Part shown: piece by piece, positions 36,118-44,080 of the stretch
Layout: each line of letters starts with the position of its first letter
How positions within the stretch are numbered: the stretch's first letter is position 1
Assembly (NCBI RefSeq): GCF_014764405.1
Contig: NZ_CP061725.1
Location: 3,224,001 to 3,288,000 of the forward strand
DNA length: 64,000 nt
Direction of reading: 5' to 3'
From: Micromonospora craniellae
GTDB lineage: Bacteria > Actinomycetota > Actinomycetes > Mycobacteriales > Micromonosporaceae
Notes under the pieces: generated by a model
Database searches by the model: none
What the model was told of the DNA's origin: nothing
What the model saw: only the letters and a program-made list of their open reading frames with translations
Program-made: the position numbers and the translations under genes

Positions 36118-37407
36118 ATGCCAGCGATCGTGCTCATCGGCGCTCAGTGGGGTGACGAGGGCAAGGGCAAGGTTACCGACCAACTGGGTGAGCGAGTCGA
36201 CTACGTCGTGCGCTACTCCGGCGGCAACAACGCCGGACACACCGTGATCACCCCTGACGGCCAGAAGTACGCGCTGCACCTCATGCCCTCGGGCGCACTC
36301 TCCCCGAACGCCGTGATCGTCATCGGCAACGGCGTGGTGGTCGACCCGAAGGTGCTGCTGAGCGAGATCGACGGGCTCGCCGAGCGGGGCGTGGACGTCT
36401 CCCGGCTGCGCATCTCCGGCGACGCGCACCTGATCATGCCGCACCACCGGGCGCTGGACCGGGTGGTCGAGCGTTACCTGGGCAGCTCCCGCATCGGCAC
36501 CACCGGCCGGGGCATCGGCCCGGCGTACGGCGACAAGGTCGCCCGGATGGGCATCCGGGTCCAGGACCTGCTCGACCCGGGCATCTTCCGCAAGAAGCTG
36601 GAACTCGCGCTGCGGGAGAAGAACCAGGTGCTGTTCAAGGTCTACAACCGCAAGGCGATGGACGTCGACGCCACCATCGAGGAGTACCTGGAGTACGCGG
36701 AGCGGCTGCGGCCGTACATCGCGGAGACCCGGTCGATGCTCTGGGACGCGCTGGACCGTGGCGACACGGTGCTGCTCGAAGGCGCCCAGGCCACCATGCT
36801 CGACATGGACCACGGCACGTACCCCTTCGTCACCTCGTCGAACCCGACGGCCGGTGGCGCGTGCGTGGGCGCGGGCATCCCGCCGACCGCGATCACGAAG
36901 GTGATCGCGGTGAGCAAGGCGTACACCACCCGGGTCGGTTCGGGTCCGTTCCCGACCGAGCTGTTCGACGACAACGGCGCGCACCTGCGCAAGGTCGGCC
37001 ACGAGTACGGCACCACCACCGGCCGGGAGCGCCGCTGCGGCTGGTTCGACGCGGTGGTGGCCCGGTACGCCTGCCGTCTCAACGGCGTCACCGACCTGGT
37101 CGTCACGAAACTCGACGTGCTCACCGGCCTGGCGACCGTGCCGATCTGCGTCGGCTACGAGATCAACGGCAAGCGCGTCGGCGACATGCCGATGACCCAG
37201 ACCGACTTCCACCACGCCACGCCGATCTACGAAGAGCACGACGGCTGGTGGGAGGACATCACCAAGGCAAGGACCGAGGAAGACCTCCCCGAGAACGCCC
37301 GGCGCTACATCGCCCGCATCGAACAGCTCTGCAACACCCGCGTCAGCGTCGTAGGCGTAGGCCCCGGCCGCGAAGAAAACGTAACCCGCCACCCCCTCCT
37401 CCCCTAA
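36118..37407 (+). CDS. purA: adenylosuccinate synthetase
   Basis: 429 residues, canonical. GAQWGDEGKGKVTDQLG (catalytic Asp), GGNNAGHTVI (catalytic His), GTTGRGIGPAYGDK (IMP site), GAQATMLDMDHGTYPFVTSSN, TTRVGSGPFPTEL, TGRERRCGWFDAVV (aspartate site) and VTKLDVLTG (guanine specificity). Makes adenylosuccinate from IMP, GTP and aspartate. ATG with GGAGG upstream. The last codons run into a C-rich tandem tract, giving an unusual RHPLLP end. A divergent paralog is encoded at 52361-53713. Confidence 0.98.
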   Translation: MPAIVLIGAQWGDEGKGKVTDQLGERVDYVVRYSGGNNAGHTVITPDGQKYALHLMPSGALSPNAVIVIGNGVVVDPKVLLSEIDGLAERGVDVSRLRISGDAHLIMPHHRALDRVVERYLGSSRIGTTGRGIGPAYGDKVARMGIRVQDLLDPGIFRKKLELALREKNQVLFKVYNRKAMDVDATIEEYLEYAERLRPYIAETRSMLWDALDRGDTVLLEGAQATMLDMDHGTYPFVTSSNPTAGGACVGAGIPPTAITKVIAVSKAYTTRVGSGPFPTELFDDNGAHLRKVGHEYGTTTGRERRCGWFDAVVARYACRLNGVTDLVVTKLDVLTGLATVPICVGYEINGKRVGDMPMTQTDFHHATPIYEEHDGWWEDITKARTEEDLPENARRYIARIEQLCNTRVSVVGVGPGREENVTRHPLLP

Positions 37408-37465
37408 CCACCCCACCCCACCCCCACCCCACCCCCACCCCCACCCCACCCCCACCCCACCCCTC
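37403..37465 (+). repeat. C-rich tandem tract (CCACCCC/CCCCCACCCCA units) after purA
   Basis: From the purA stop, about 60 bases consist almost wholly of CCACCCC and CCCACCCC units, so the lower strand is a run of G3-5 tracts able to form a G-quadruplex. A similar tract follows purB (61545-61585), and both are followed by a family B palindrome. Confidence 0.8.
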
Positions 37466-37470
37466 TCCGC

Positions 37471-37530
37471 GTTGATCAAGAAGTTTTGGTCGCGGTGAGG
37501 GCCCCGGGTGACCCAAATCCCTTGATCAAC
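37471..37530. repeat. palindromic repeat, family B, copy 1
   Basis: GTTGATCAAGAAGTTTTGG at the left and CCCAAATCCCTTGATCAAC at the right, 60 bases in all; the outer ten bases are exact inverted repeats. Same element at 38550 and 61593. The hairpin could also terminate purA transcription. Confidence 0.85.
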
Positions 37531-37547
37531 CCCGCTGGTGGCGGAGG

Positions 37548-37578
37548 TTGTCCACAGGGGGTGGTGGGGTTATCCACA
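37548..37578 (+). promoter_or_regulatory. two DnaA-box-like sequences
   Basis: TTGTCCACA (37548-37556) and TTATCCACA (37570-37578) in the same orientation, 22 bases apart, i.e. on the same helix face. They equal the actinobacterial and the enterobacterial DnaA-box consensus. They lie 41 bases ahead of the AbiEi-like start. There is no dnaA or dnaN nearby, so they are not oriC; DnaA-dependent regulation or titration is possible. Confidence 0.5.
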
Positions 37579-37618
37579 GGGGTGGAGGAGTGGGGGGTGG
37601 GAGCGGTGGGGTGGGGGG

Positions 37619-38554
37619 ATGGGCGACACGGGTGAGACGGGTGAGTCGGGGTTCGGGAAGCAGGCGGGTGTGGTGACGGTGGGTCAGGCGCTGTCGGCGG
37701 GATTCAGTCGGGGGCAGATCCGTCACCTGGTCCGGTCGGGGCGCTGGGTGAGGCTGGCCCGAGGGCGCTTCGCGCCGTCCCCCGAAACTGACCCGTTGGC
37801 GCTACGGCGCGCCCGGGTCCGGGCGGCGGTCGACAGTCTGGGGCCGGGGGCGGTGGCCGTGCTGGGGACCGCCGCCGAGGTGCACGGGATCGCCGGGCTG
37901 CGCGCCACCTCCGAGATCCACGTCTCGGTGCCGGTGCAGTGCCCGCGCCCGCAGCGGCGCACCGATCCGGAACTCGTCGTACATCAGTTGACGTTGGGTC
38001 CGGGCGATGTCGACGTGCTGGCCGGTGTGCCGGTCACCACCGCCGTGCGTACCGCCGCCGACGTCATACTGCGCGCGGACCGGTATCCCGCCGTCTGCGT
38101 CCTGGACTCGGCGCTCAACCGGCGGCTGCTCACCGAGGCGGACCTGGCGTCGATCCCGGCCCTGATCGCCGGACGGCGCGGTGCCGTCGCCGCCAGGCGT
38201 CGGCTCGCCGAGGCGGACGGCCGGGCCCAGTCGCCGTTGGAGACGCGCGCCCGGCTGCGGTGCGTCGACGGCGGTGTCCCGCCGGACGTGCTCCAGGTCG
38301 AGGTGCGTGACGAGGACGGCTGGCTCCTGGGGGTCGGTGACCTGGGTTGGCGCCGGGCCCGCCTGATCGCGGAGGCGGACGGCCGAGGTCCACACGACGG
38401 ACCGCAGGCGGTCTACGCGGACCGGATGCGACAGAACCGCCTGGTCAACGCCGGCTGGCGGATCCTCCGCTTCACCTGGTCCGACACCCTCCACCCCGAC
38501 TACATTCCGCACACCGTCAAACAAGCCCTCCGTAACCCCCGAACACCCGGTTGA
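37619..38554 (+). CDS. AbiEi-like antitoxin-domain protein with endonuclease-like C-terminus
   Basis: 311 residues, ATG 37619. N-terminal winged helix of the AbiEi antitoxin type (GQALSAGFSRGQIRHLVRSGRWVRLARGRFAPS). C-terminal part resembles DUF559/Vsr-like PD-(D/E)xK folds: VEVRDEDGWLLGVGDLGWRRARLIAEADGRGPH and RMRQNRLVNAGWRILRFTWSDTL. No AbiEii nucleotidyltransferase toxin is adjacent, so it is not a complete type IV toxin-antitoxin pair. Its TGA stop is formed by the edge of a family B repeat. Confidence 0.75.
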   Translation: MGDTGETGESGFGKQAGVVTVGQALSAGFSRGQIRHLVRSGRWVRLARGRFAPSPETDPLALRRARVRAAVDSLGPGAVAVLGTAAEVHGIAGLRATSEIHVSVPVQCPRPQRRTDPELVVHQLTLGPGDVDVLAGVPVTTAVRTAADVILRADRYPAVCVLDSALNRRLLTEADLASIPALIAGRRGAVAARRRLAEADGRAQSPLETRARLRCVDGGVPPDVLQVEVRDEDGWLLGVGDLGWRRARLIAEADGRGPHDGPQAVYADRMRQNRLVNAGWRILRFTWSDTLHPDYIPHTVKQALRNPRTPG

Positions 38555-38609
38555 TCAAGAAGTTTGAGCGTCAACACGCCGGATTTGGGACGCGAACTTC
38601 TTGATCAAC
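38550..38609. repeat. palindromic repeat, family B, copy 2
   Basis: GTTGATCAAGAAGTTTGAGCG at the left, CGCGAACTTCTTGATCAAC at the right, 60 bases. The bases TGA within GTTGATC are the stop codon of the preceding AbiEi-like gene (38552-38554). purD begins 34 bases after it. Confidence 0.88.
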
Positions 38610-38643
38610 AGTGGCGGGGAGGGCGGTGGGTAGGATGCCGGCT

Positions 38644-39894
38644 GTGCGTGTTCTGTTGCTGGGTAGTGGGGGACGGGAGCACGCGCTTGCGCTGCGGCTC
38701 GCCGAGGATCCGACCGTTGAGCAGGTGATCGCGGCACCGGGGAATCCCGGGATCGCGGGCGTGGCCGAGCTGCGGGAGGTCGTGGCGACGGATCCCGAGT
38801 CCGTGGCGGCGCTGGCGGTCGAGGTGGGTGCCGACCTGGTCGTGATCGGGCCGGAGGCCCCGCTGGTGGCCGGAGTCGCCGACGCGCTGCGGGCCAAGGG
38901 CGTCGCGGTGTTCGGTCCGTCGGCCGAGGCGGCGCAGCTGGAAGGCTCCAAGACGTTCGCCAAGGACGTGATGACGGCCGCCGGTGTGCCCACGGCCCGC
39001 GCCCACACCTGCACGGACGAGGCGGGTACGGCAGCCGCCCTGGACGAGTTCGGGCCGCCGTACGTGGTGAAGAACGACGGGCTCGCCGCCGGCAAGGGCG
39101 TGGTGGTGACCGAGGAGCGCGATGTCGCGCTGCGGCACGCCGCCGAGTGCGGTCGGGTGGTCGTCGAGGAGTACCTGGCCGGCCCGGAGGTCTCGCTGTT
39201 CGTGGTGACCGACGGCGACGCTGCCGTACCGCTGCTGCCGGCCCAGGACTTCAAGCGGGTCGGGGACGGCGACACCGGCCCGAACACCGGCGGCATGGGC
39301 GCGTACGCCCCACTGCCCTGGGCACCGTCCGACCTGGTCGACGAGGTGATGCGCGACGTCGTGCACCCCACGCTGGCCGAGATGCGGCGTCGGGGTAAGC
39401 CCTTCTCCGGCCTGCTCTACGTGGGGCTGGCGATCACCGCATCCGGCCCCCGGGTGATCGAGTTCAACGCCCGCTTCGGAGACCCGGAGACTCAGGTGGT
39501 GCTCGCCCTGCTGGCGACTCCCCTGGCCGGTCTGTTGCACGCTGCGGCCACCGGCACGTTGGCCGAGCACCCGCCGCTGCGCTGGCACGACGGCGCGGCG
39601 GTGACCGTGGTGGTCGCCGCCGAGAACTACCCGGCCACGCCGCGTACCGGTGATGTGATCACCGGCGCGGACCAGCCGGGCGTCATCCACGCCGGCACCG
39701 CCCGCCGGGCCGCCGACGGTGCCCTGCTCTCCGCGGGCGGCCGGGTCCTCTGCGGTACGGCCACCGGCTCCGACCTGGCCGCCGCCCGCAATGCCGCCTA
39801 CGAGCTGGTACGCGGCATCACGCTGGCCGGGTCGCACCATCGAGGTGACATCGCGTCGTCCGCGATCGACGGCAGGATCACGCTTCCCTCCTGA
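38644..39894 (+). CDS. purD: phosphoribosylamine-glycine ligase
   Basis: 416 residues from GTG 38644 (VRVLLLGSGGREHALALRL, the family start); ATG 38635 is an alternative. ATP-grasp enzyme: ADLVVIGPEAPLVAGVADAL, GSKTFAKDVMTAAGVPTA, YVVKNDGLAAGKGVVV, VVEEYLAGPEVSLFV, TGPNTGGMGAYAPLP, EFNARFGDPETQVVL. Catalyses the second step of purine synthesis. purA and purD in close proximity is common in actinobacteria. Confidence 0.97.
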   Translation: MRVLLLGSGGREHALALRLAEDPTVEQVIAAPGNPGIAGVAELREVVATDPESVAALAVEVGADLVVIGPEAPLVAGVADALRAKGVAVFGPSAEAAQLEGSKTFAKDVMTAAGVPTARAHTCTDEAGTAAALDEFGPPYVVKNDGLAAGKGVVVTEERDVALRHAAECGRVVVEEYLAGPEVSLFVVTDGDAAVPLLPAQDFKRVGDGDTGPNTGGMGAYAPLPWAPSDLVDEVMRDVVHPTLAEMRRRGKPFSGLLYVGLAITASGPRVIEFNARFGDPETQVVLALLATPLAGLLHAAATGTLAEHPPLRWHDGAAVTVVVAAENYPATPRTGDVITGADQPGVIHAGTARRAADGALLSAGGRVLCGTATGSDLAAARNAAYELVRGITLAGSHHRGDIASSAIDGRITLPS

Positions 39895-40030
39895 GCCATG
39901 CCGCCCGGCCACGCCGGCTGCGCGCGCTGCCGACGCGGTCGGGCACCGATGGCCGAACGGTCGGCGGTTCTGGTCGACGGGCCGCAACGCAACCACCTCC
40001 CCACCGCGTATTAGTGGCGAGGGAGGTGGG

Positions 40031-40534
40031 ATGGAAGCCGACGAGTTCGAGACGTTCGTCCGTCAGTCCACTCCGGCGCTGCGCCGGTACGCACGTGCGG
40101 TGGCCGCCGATCCGGACCGGGCGGAGGATCTCCTCGAAGAGACCTACGTCCGGGTGGCCTGGGTGTGGCCCCGCCCGCTCGCCGACGGCAACCCGCTCGG
40201 GTACGCGAAGATCGCGATGATCCGCCTGCACACCAGTTGGTTCCGGACGCTGGTCCGCCGGCTCCGGATCACCTCACCGGCGTCACCGCTGGGCCCCGAC
40301 GGCGGGTCCGGCGACGGCAGCGACCTGCTGCGCCGACTGCTGGCGGGCCTGCCACCCGCGCAACGGGCGGTGCTGGTCATGTCGTACCTCGACGATCTTG
40401 ACGATTCGACGATCGCCGAGGCCGTCGGGCGGAGCCCGGCAACCGTCCGGTCCCTGCGCCACCGGGCCGTCGGCGCGATCCGCGCGGGGGTGCCGGCCGT
40501 CCGTTCCGGAGTCGATCGGGAGGTGGCGGGATGA
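40031..40534 (+). CDS. ECF sigma factor, SigE family
   Basis: 167 residues, ATG 40031 with GGGAGGTGGG. Region 2 FETFVRQSTPALRRYARAVAADPDRAEDLLEETYVRVAWVWPRP; short linker; region 4 LPPAQRAVLVMSYLDDLDDSTIAEAVGRSPATVRSLRHRAVGAIR. Matches the actinobacterial SigE-family sigma factors. Overlaps the next gene in ATGA, which therefore may encode its membrane partner. Confidence 0.92.
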   Translation: MEADEFETFVRQSTPALRRYARAVAADPDRAEDLLEETYVRVAWVWPRPLADGNPLGYAKIAMIRLHTSWFRTLVRRLRITSPASPLGPDGGSGDGSDLLRRLLAGLPPAQRAVLVMSYLDDLDDSTIAEAVGRSPATVRSLRHRAVGAIRAGVPAVRSGVDREVAG

Positions 40535-41130
40535 CCGACATTCGGCGTGCTCTCGGCGAGGTCTGGCACGCCGAGCCCGGCGGAGGTCGGTCCGGCCCGG
40601 ATCCGCTCCCGGCGGTGCGGGCCCGCCTGCGGCGTCGTCGCCGCGTCCAGGCAACCGCTGTGGCGTCGGCGGTGTGCACGGTCCTCGGTCTCGGGGTCTT
40701 CACCGTGGTGGCGGCGGGTCGACCGGCATCACCGCCGCGTGTCGCGGCACCGTCCGGCTCCGCCGCGTCCGAGCTGCGCGGCCTGCCGGTCTACCTGCGG
40801 CCGGCCGACCCCACCGAGGCGGTGCTGCGGATGGCCCGACCGCAGGTGGTGCCGAACGGCGACCGGGTGGCGTACGAGGGCGCCGGCCCGGTGACCCGGG
40901 TGGTCGCGGTGTTCGACTTCGAGGCGGCGCTGGGGCTGCCCGGGGTGCCCCGCGAGGTGACCGTGGCGACTGCGGCGCAGGTGTTGGCCACGGACGACCT
41001 GGCGACCTCTACGGCGTACCTGTCGGCGTGGCGGTCCGACGGGCGTACCCTCTTCGTCTCGGTGACCGGGGACACGCCGCAGGTACGTACGGCGGCGCTG
41101 GACGCTCTCGTCGAGGCCAACCTGCACTGA
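40531..41130 (+). CDS. single-pass membrane protein, probable sigma-factor partner
   Basis: 199 residues. Cytosolic N-terminus of about 35 residues with RARLRRRRRVQ, one transmembrane helix (ATAVASAVCTVLGLGVFTVVAAG), and an external domain of about 130 residues (VYLRPADPTEAVLRMARPQVVPNGDRVAYEGAGPVTRVVAVFDFEAAL). Co-translated with the sigma factor, which suggests a role in its control, but no ZAS-type HxxxCxxC motif is present, so anti-sigma function is inference from position. Confidence 0.7.
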   Translation: MTDIRRALGEVWHAEPGGGRSGPDPLPAVRARLRRRRRVQATAVASAVCTVLGLGVFTVVAAGRPASPPRVAAPSGSAASELRGLPVYLRPADPTEAVLRMARPQVVPNGDRVAYEGAGPVTRVVAVFDFEAALGLPGVPREVTVATAAQVLATDDLATSTAYLSAWRSDGRTLFVSVTGDTPQVRTAALDALVEANLH

Positions 41131-41250
41131 TCTTGGCCGGTCAGGCCGGGTGGACCGGCCGATCGGCCCTGACCGCGCGGTTGACATCCCATGTCACGAT
41201 CATCGTGCCGGTGGCCGGCTCGGGCCGCCGGGGGCGGGGAGGAGGACATC

Positions 41251-41883
41251 GTGACCGGCTTTCTCGGTACGGCACTCAGCTTTCCCACTGTGCTGTTCAG
41301 CTTCCTGCTCGTGGTCGTCGTCGGCTACTGGCTGCTGGTGCTGACCGGGGTGCTGGATCTCGGCGACGACCTGGACGTCGACGGCGGAGCCGGCACGTTC
41401 CTCGCCGGTGTCGGGCTCGGCGGCGTACCCAGTGCGATCATCTTCTCCCTTCTCGTCGCGGTGGCCTGGTTCGTCAGCCTGGCCGGCACCGTGCTGCTCG
41501 ACGGCCTCGGGCTCGGCGCCGGCACCCGGATCGCGGTCTCGATCGGCGTGCTGCTGGTCGCCGCGTTCTGCGCGTGGGTGGTGACCCGGTTGATCGCGGT
41601 GCCGTTGGCGCGTCTCTTTCCGACCGACACGGCATCCAGCCGGCACACCTTCGTGGGCCGCCTCTGTGTGGTGCGGACCGGTACGGTCACCGCCGACTTC
41701 GGTCAGGCCGAGGTGACCGCGGCGGACGGCTCGTCGGCGGTGGTGCAGGTCCGGCAGCCGGGGGACGAGAAGATGACCGTTGGCAGCTCCGCGTTGATCT
41801 ATGACTACGACACCGAGGGTGAGTTCTTCTGGGTGATGCCCGCCGGGCCCACCTTCGACCCCCTGAGACATCCCCCCGAGTAA
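41251..41883 (+). CDS. YqiJ-like (NfeD-related OB-fold) membrane protein
   Basis: 210 residues from GTG 41251 (GGAGGA upstream). Three hydrophobic helices (FPTVLFSFLLVVVVGYWLLVL, IIFSLLVAVAWFVSLAGTVLL, IAVSIGVLLVAAFCAWVVTRLI) and a C-terminal beta-rich domain (FVGRLCVVRTGTVTADFGQAEVTAADGSSAVVQVRQPGD) of NfeD/OB type. In E. coli the same pairing exists as yqiJ-yqiK, where YqiK is a flotillin; here too a flotillin gene follows. It likely anchors or organises the flotillin microdomain. Confidence 0.8.
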   Translation: MTGFLGTALSFPTVLFSFLLVVVVGYWLLVLTGVLDLGDDLDVDGGAGTFLAGVGLGGVPSAIIFSLLVAVAWFVSLAGTVLLDGLGLGAGTRIAVSIGVLLVAAFCAWVVTRLIAVPLARLFPTDTASSRHTFVGRLCVVRTGTVTADFGQAEVTAADGSSAVVQVRQPGDEKMTVGSSALIYDYDTEGEFFWVMPAGPTFDPLRHPPE

Positions 41884-42058
41884 TCGCCCCTGGTGAGTCC
41901 GCATCCGCGCGAATCACCCCGACCTCATCCGAGGCTGCCGGCGCGAACCCCCTTCGTCCGGTCCGCCTCCCTCGCTGCCTCTGACACCCCTCGAAAGGAG
42001 GATGCGCGGCGTCCCGCCCCGGCCCCGTCGCCGGCTGCCGCCGTCCGCGCGCCCAACC
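41884..42058 (+). other. leader of the flotillin gene with a displaced Shine-Dalgarno
   Basis: A perfect ribosome site AAAGGAGG stands at 41993-42000, but the only ATG near it (42002) is one base away, and no GTG or TTG lies at normal distance. The family-supported ATG is 59 bases further down (42059) and has no ribosome site of its own. Either ATG 42002 is used, adding 19 basic residues, or ribosomes reach 42059 by other means. Confidence 0.5.
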
Positions 42059-44080
42059 ATGGATGTGATCACCACCGGAATCGGTGTACTCCTCGCCGTC
42101 GTCCTGCTCGTCGCGCTCGGCGTGGTGTTCATGGTCAGTCGGCTGTTCCGCAAGGTCGAGCAGGGCAAGGCACTGATCATCTCCAAGATCCGGCGGGTCG
42201 ACGTGACCTTCACCGGCGCGGTGGTGATGCCCGTGCTGCACAAGGCCGAGATCATGGACATCTCGGTCAAGACGATCGACATCGAACGGACCGGCAACGA
42301 GGGTCTGATCTGCCGCGACAACATCCGGGCCGACATCCGGATCACCTTCTTCGTCCGGGTGAACAAGACGATCGAGGACGTCATCAAGGTGGCGCAGGCG
42401 ATCGGCACCGCGCGGGCCAGCGACCGGGAGACCCTCCAGGAACTGTTCAATGCGAAGTTCTCCGAGGCGCTGAAGACGGTCGGCAAGCAGCTCGACTTCG
42501 TCGACCTCTACACCAAGCGTGACGAGTTCCGCGACCAGATCATCCGGGTCATCGGCACCGACCTCAACGGCTACAGCCTGGAGGACGCGGCGATCGACTT
42601 CCTTGAGCAGACGCCGATGTCGCAGCTCGACCCGAAGAACATCCTCGACGCGCAGGGCATCCGGAAGATCACCGAGCTGACCACGCAGGAGCACGTCCGG
42701 ACCAACGAGTTCCGGCGTAGCGAGGAGAAGGAGATCACCCGCCAGAACGTGGACGCCAAGGAGGCGATCCTCGAACTGGAACGTCGGCAGGCCGACGCCG
42801 AGGCCAAGCAGCAGCGCGAGATCGAGACCGTGCGGGCCCGCGAGCAGGCCGAGACCGCCCGGGTACGCGCCGAGGAGCGGCTGCGGGCCGAGACGGCGAA
42901 CATCCGTACCGACGAGCAGTTGGGCATCCAGCACGAGAACCGGGCCCGGGAGATCGCGGTCGCGGAGAAGAACCGCGAGCGGGTCATCGCCATCGAGACC
43001 GAGCGGATCGAGAAGGACCGCATGTTGGAGGTCATCGGCCGGGAACGGGAGACCGAGCTGAGCACGATCGCCAAGGACAAGGAGGTGGAGGCCGAGAAGC
43101 GGGCCATCGCCGAGGTCGTCCGGGAGCGGATCGCGGTGGAGAAGACCGTGGCCGAGCAGGAGGAGAACATCAAGCGGCTGCGCGTGGTCGAGGAGGCCGA
43201 GCGGACCCGCCAGGCGCTGGTCATCCAGGCCGAGGCCGAGGCGCAGGAGAGCCTGGTCAAGGACATCAAGGCGGCGGAGGCAGCCGAGGCGGCGGCAAAG
43301 CACAAGGCCCGCGAGGAACTGGTGCTGGCCGAGGCCCGGCAGCAGGCCGCGGAGCTGGACACCCGGGCGAAGATCCGGCTGGCCGAGGGCATTCAGGCCG
43401 AGTCGGCGGCAGCGGGCCTGGCCGAGGTGCAGGTGCAGGAGCGCAGTGCCGAGGCGATCGAGAAGGTCGGCCGGGCCGAGGCCGCCGTGGAGCGCGAGAA
43501 GGCGGTGGCTGCCGCCGAGGCGGTTCGCGAGAAGCTGAAGGGCGAGGCCGAGGGTCTCACCGAGAAGGCCGCCGCGATGGCCGCGCTGGACGACGCGACC
43601 CGCGAGCACGAGGAGTACCGGCTGCGCCTGGAGCTGGAGAAGGAGGTCCGGCTCGCCGGGCTGGACACCCAGCGCCAGGTCGCCGAGGCGCAGGCGACCC
43701 TGGTCGCCACCGGCCTGGAGAAGGCGAACATCGACATCGTCGGTGGGGACAGCGTCTTCTTCGACCGGCTGCTCAGCTCGATCTCGTTCGGCAAGAGCGT
43801 GGACGGCTTCGTGGCCCACTCGGACGTGGCGAAGAACCTGGCTCAGCCGTGGCTGGACGGCAGCGCCAGCCTCACCGACGACCTGACCCGGATGATCGGC
43901 TCGCTGAACACCGCCGACGTGCAGAACCTCACGCTCTCGGCTTTCCTGGCGCAGCAGATGCGCTCAGGGGGCGCCGACAAGGGCAAGCTCCAGGAGCTGC
44001 TGAAGGCCGCGCAGCGCCTGGGTGTGGCGGACACCCCGGTCGCCGCCCTCACCGGTTCGCGGCAGTCCGCCGGTGAGTGA
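42059..44080 (+). CDS. flotillin-family (YqiK-like) SPFH protein
   Basis: 673 residues. One N-terminal transmembrane helix (residues 5-28, TGIGVLLAVVLLVALGVVFMV), SPFH domain to about 190 (KVEQGKALIISKIRRVDVTFTGAVVMPV, IRADIRITFFVRVNKTIEDVIKVAQAIG), then a coiled coil of about 350 residues built from AE and ER repeats, and the flotillin C-terminal assembly region (IDIVGGDSVFFDRLLSSISFGKSVDGF). Forms membrane microdomain scaffolds. Overlaps the giant AAA+ gene by 8 bases, so the two are co-translated. Confidence 0.93.
   Translation: MDVITTGIGVLLAVVLLVALGVVFMVSRLFRKVEQGKALIISKIRRVDVTFTGAVVMPVLHKAEIMDISVKTIDIERTGNEGLICRDNIRADIRITFFVRVNKTIEDVIKVAQAIGTARASDRETLQELFNAKFSEALKTVGKQLDFVDLYTKRDEFRDQIIRVIGTDLNGYSLEDAAIDFLEQTPMSQLDPKNILDAQGIRKITELTTQEHVRTNEFRRSEEKEITRQNVDAKEAILELERRQADAEAKQQREIETVRAREQAETARVRAEERLRAETANIRTDEQLGIQHENRAREIAVAEKNRERVIAIETERIEKDRMLEVIGRERETELSTIAKDKEVEAEKRAIAEVVRERIAVEKTVAEQEENIKRLRVVEEAERTRQALVIQAEAEAQESLVKDIKAAEAAEAAAKHKAREELVLAEARQQAAELDTRAKIRLAEGIQAESAAAGLAEVQVQERSAEAIEKVGRAEAAVEREKAVAAAEAVREKLKGEAEGLTEKAAAMAALDDATREHEEYRLRLELEKEVRLAGLDTQRQVAEAQATLVATGLEKANIDIVGGDSVFFDRLLSSISFGKSVDGFVAHSDVAKNLAQPWLDGSASLTDDLTRMIGSLNTADVQNLTLSAFLAQQMRSGGADKGKLQELLKAAQRLGVADTPVAALTGSRQSAGE

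Noticed and set aside
37403..37465. CRISPR or other spaced repeat array
   Set aside because: The units are 6-8 bases, continuous and without spacers: a simple C-rich tandem tract.
37548..37578. Chromosomal replication origin
   Set aside because: Only two DnaA boxes, no AT-rich unwinding region, and no dnaA, dnaN or rpmH nearby.
37619..38554. Complete type IV toxin-antitoxin system
   Set aside because: Only the AbiEi-like partner is present; the flanking genes are purA and purD and no AbiEii nucleotidyltransferase is seen.
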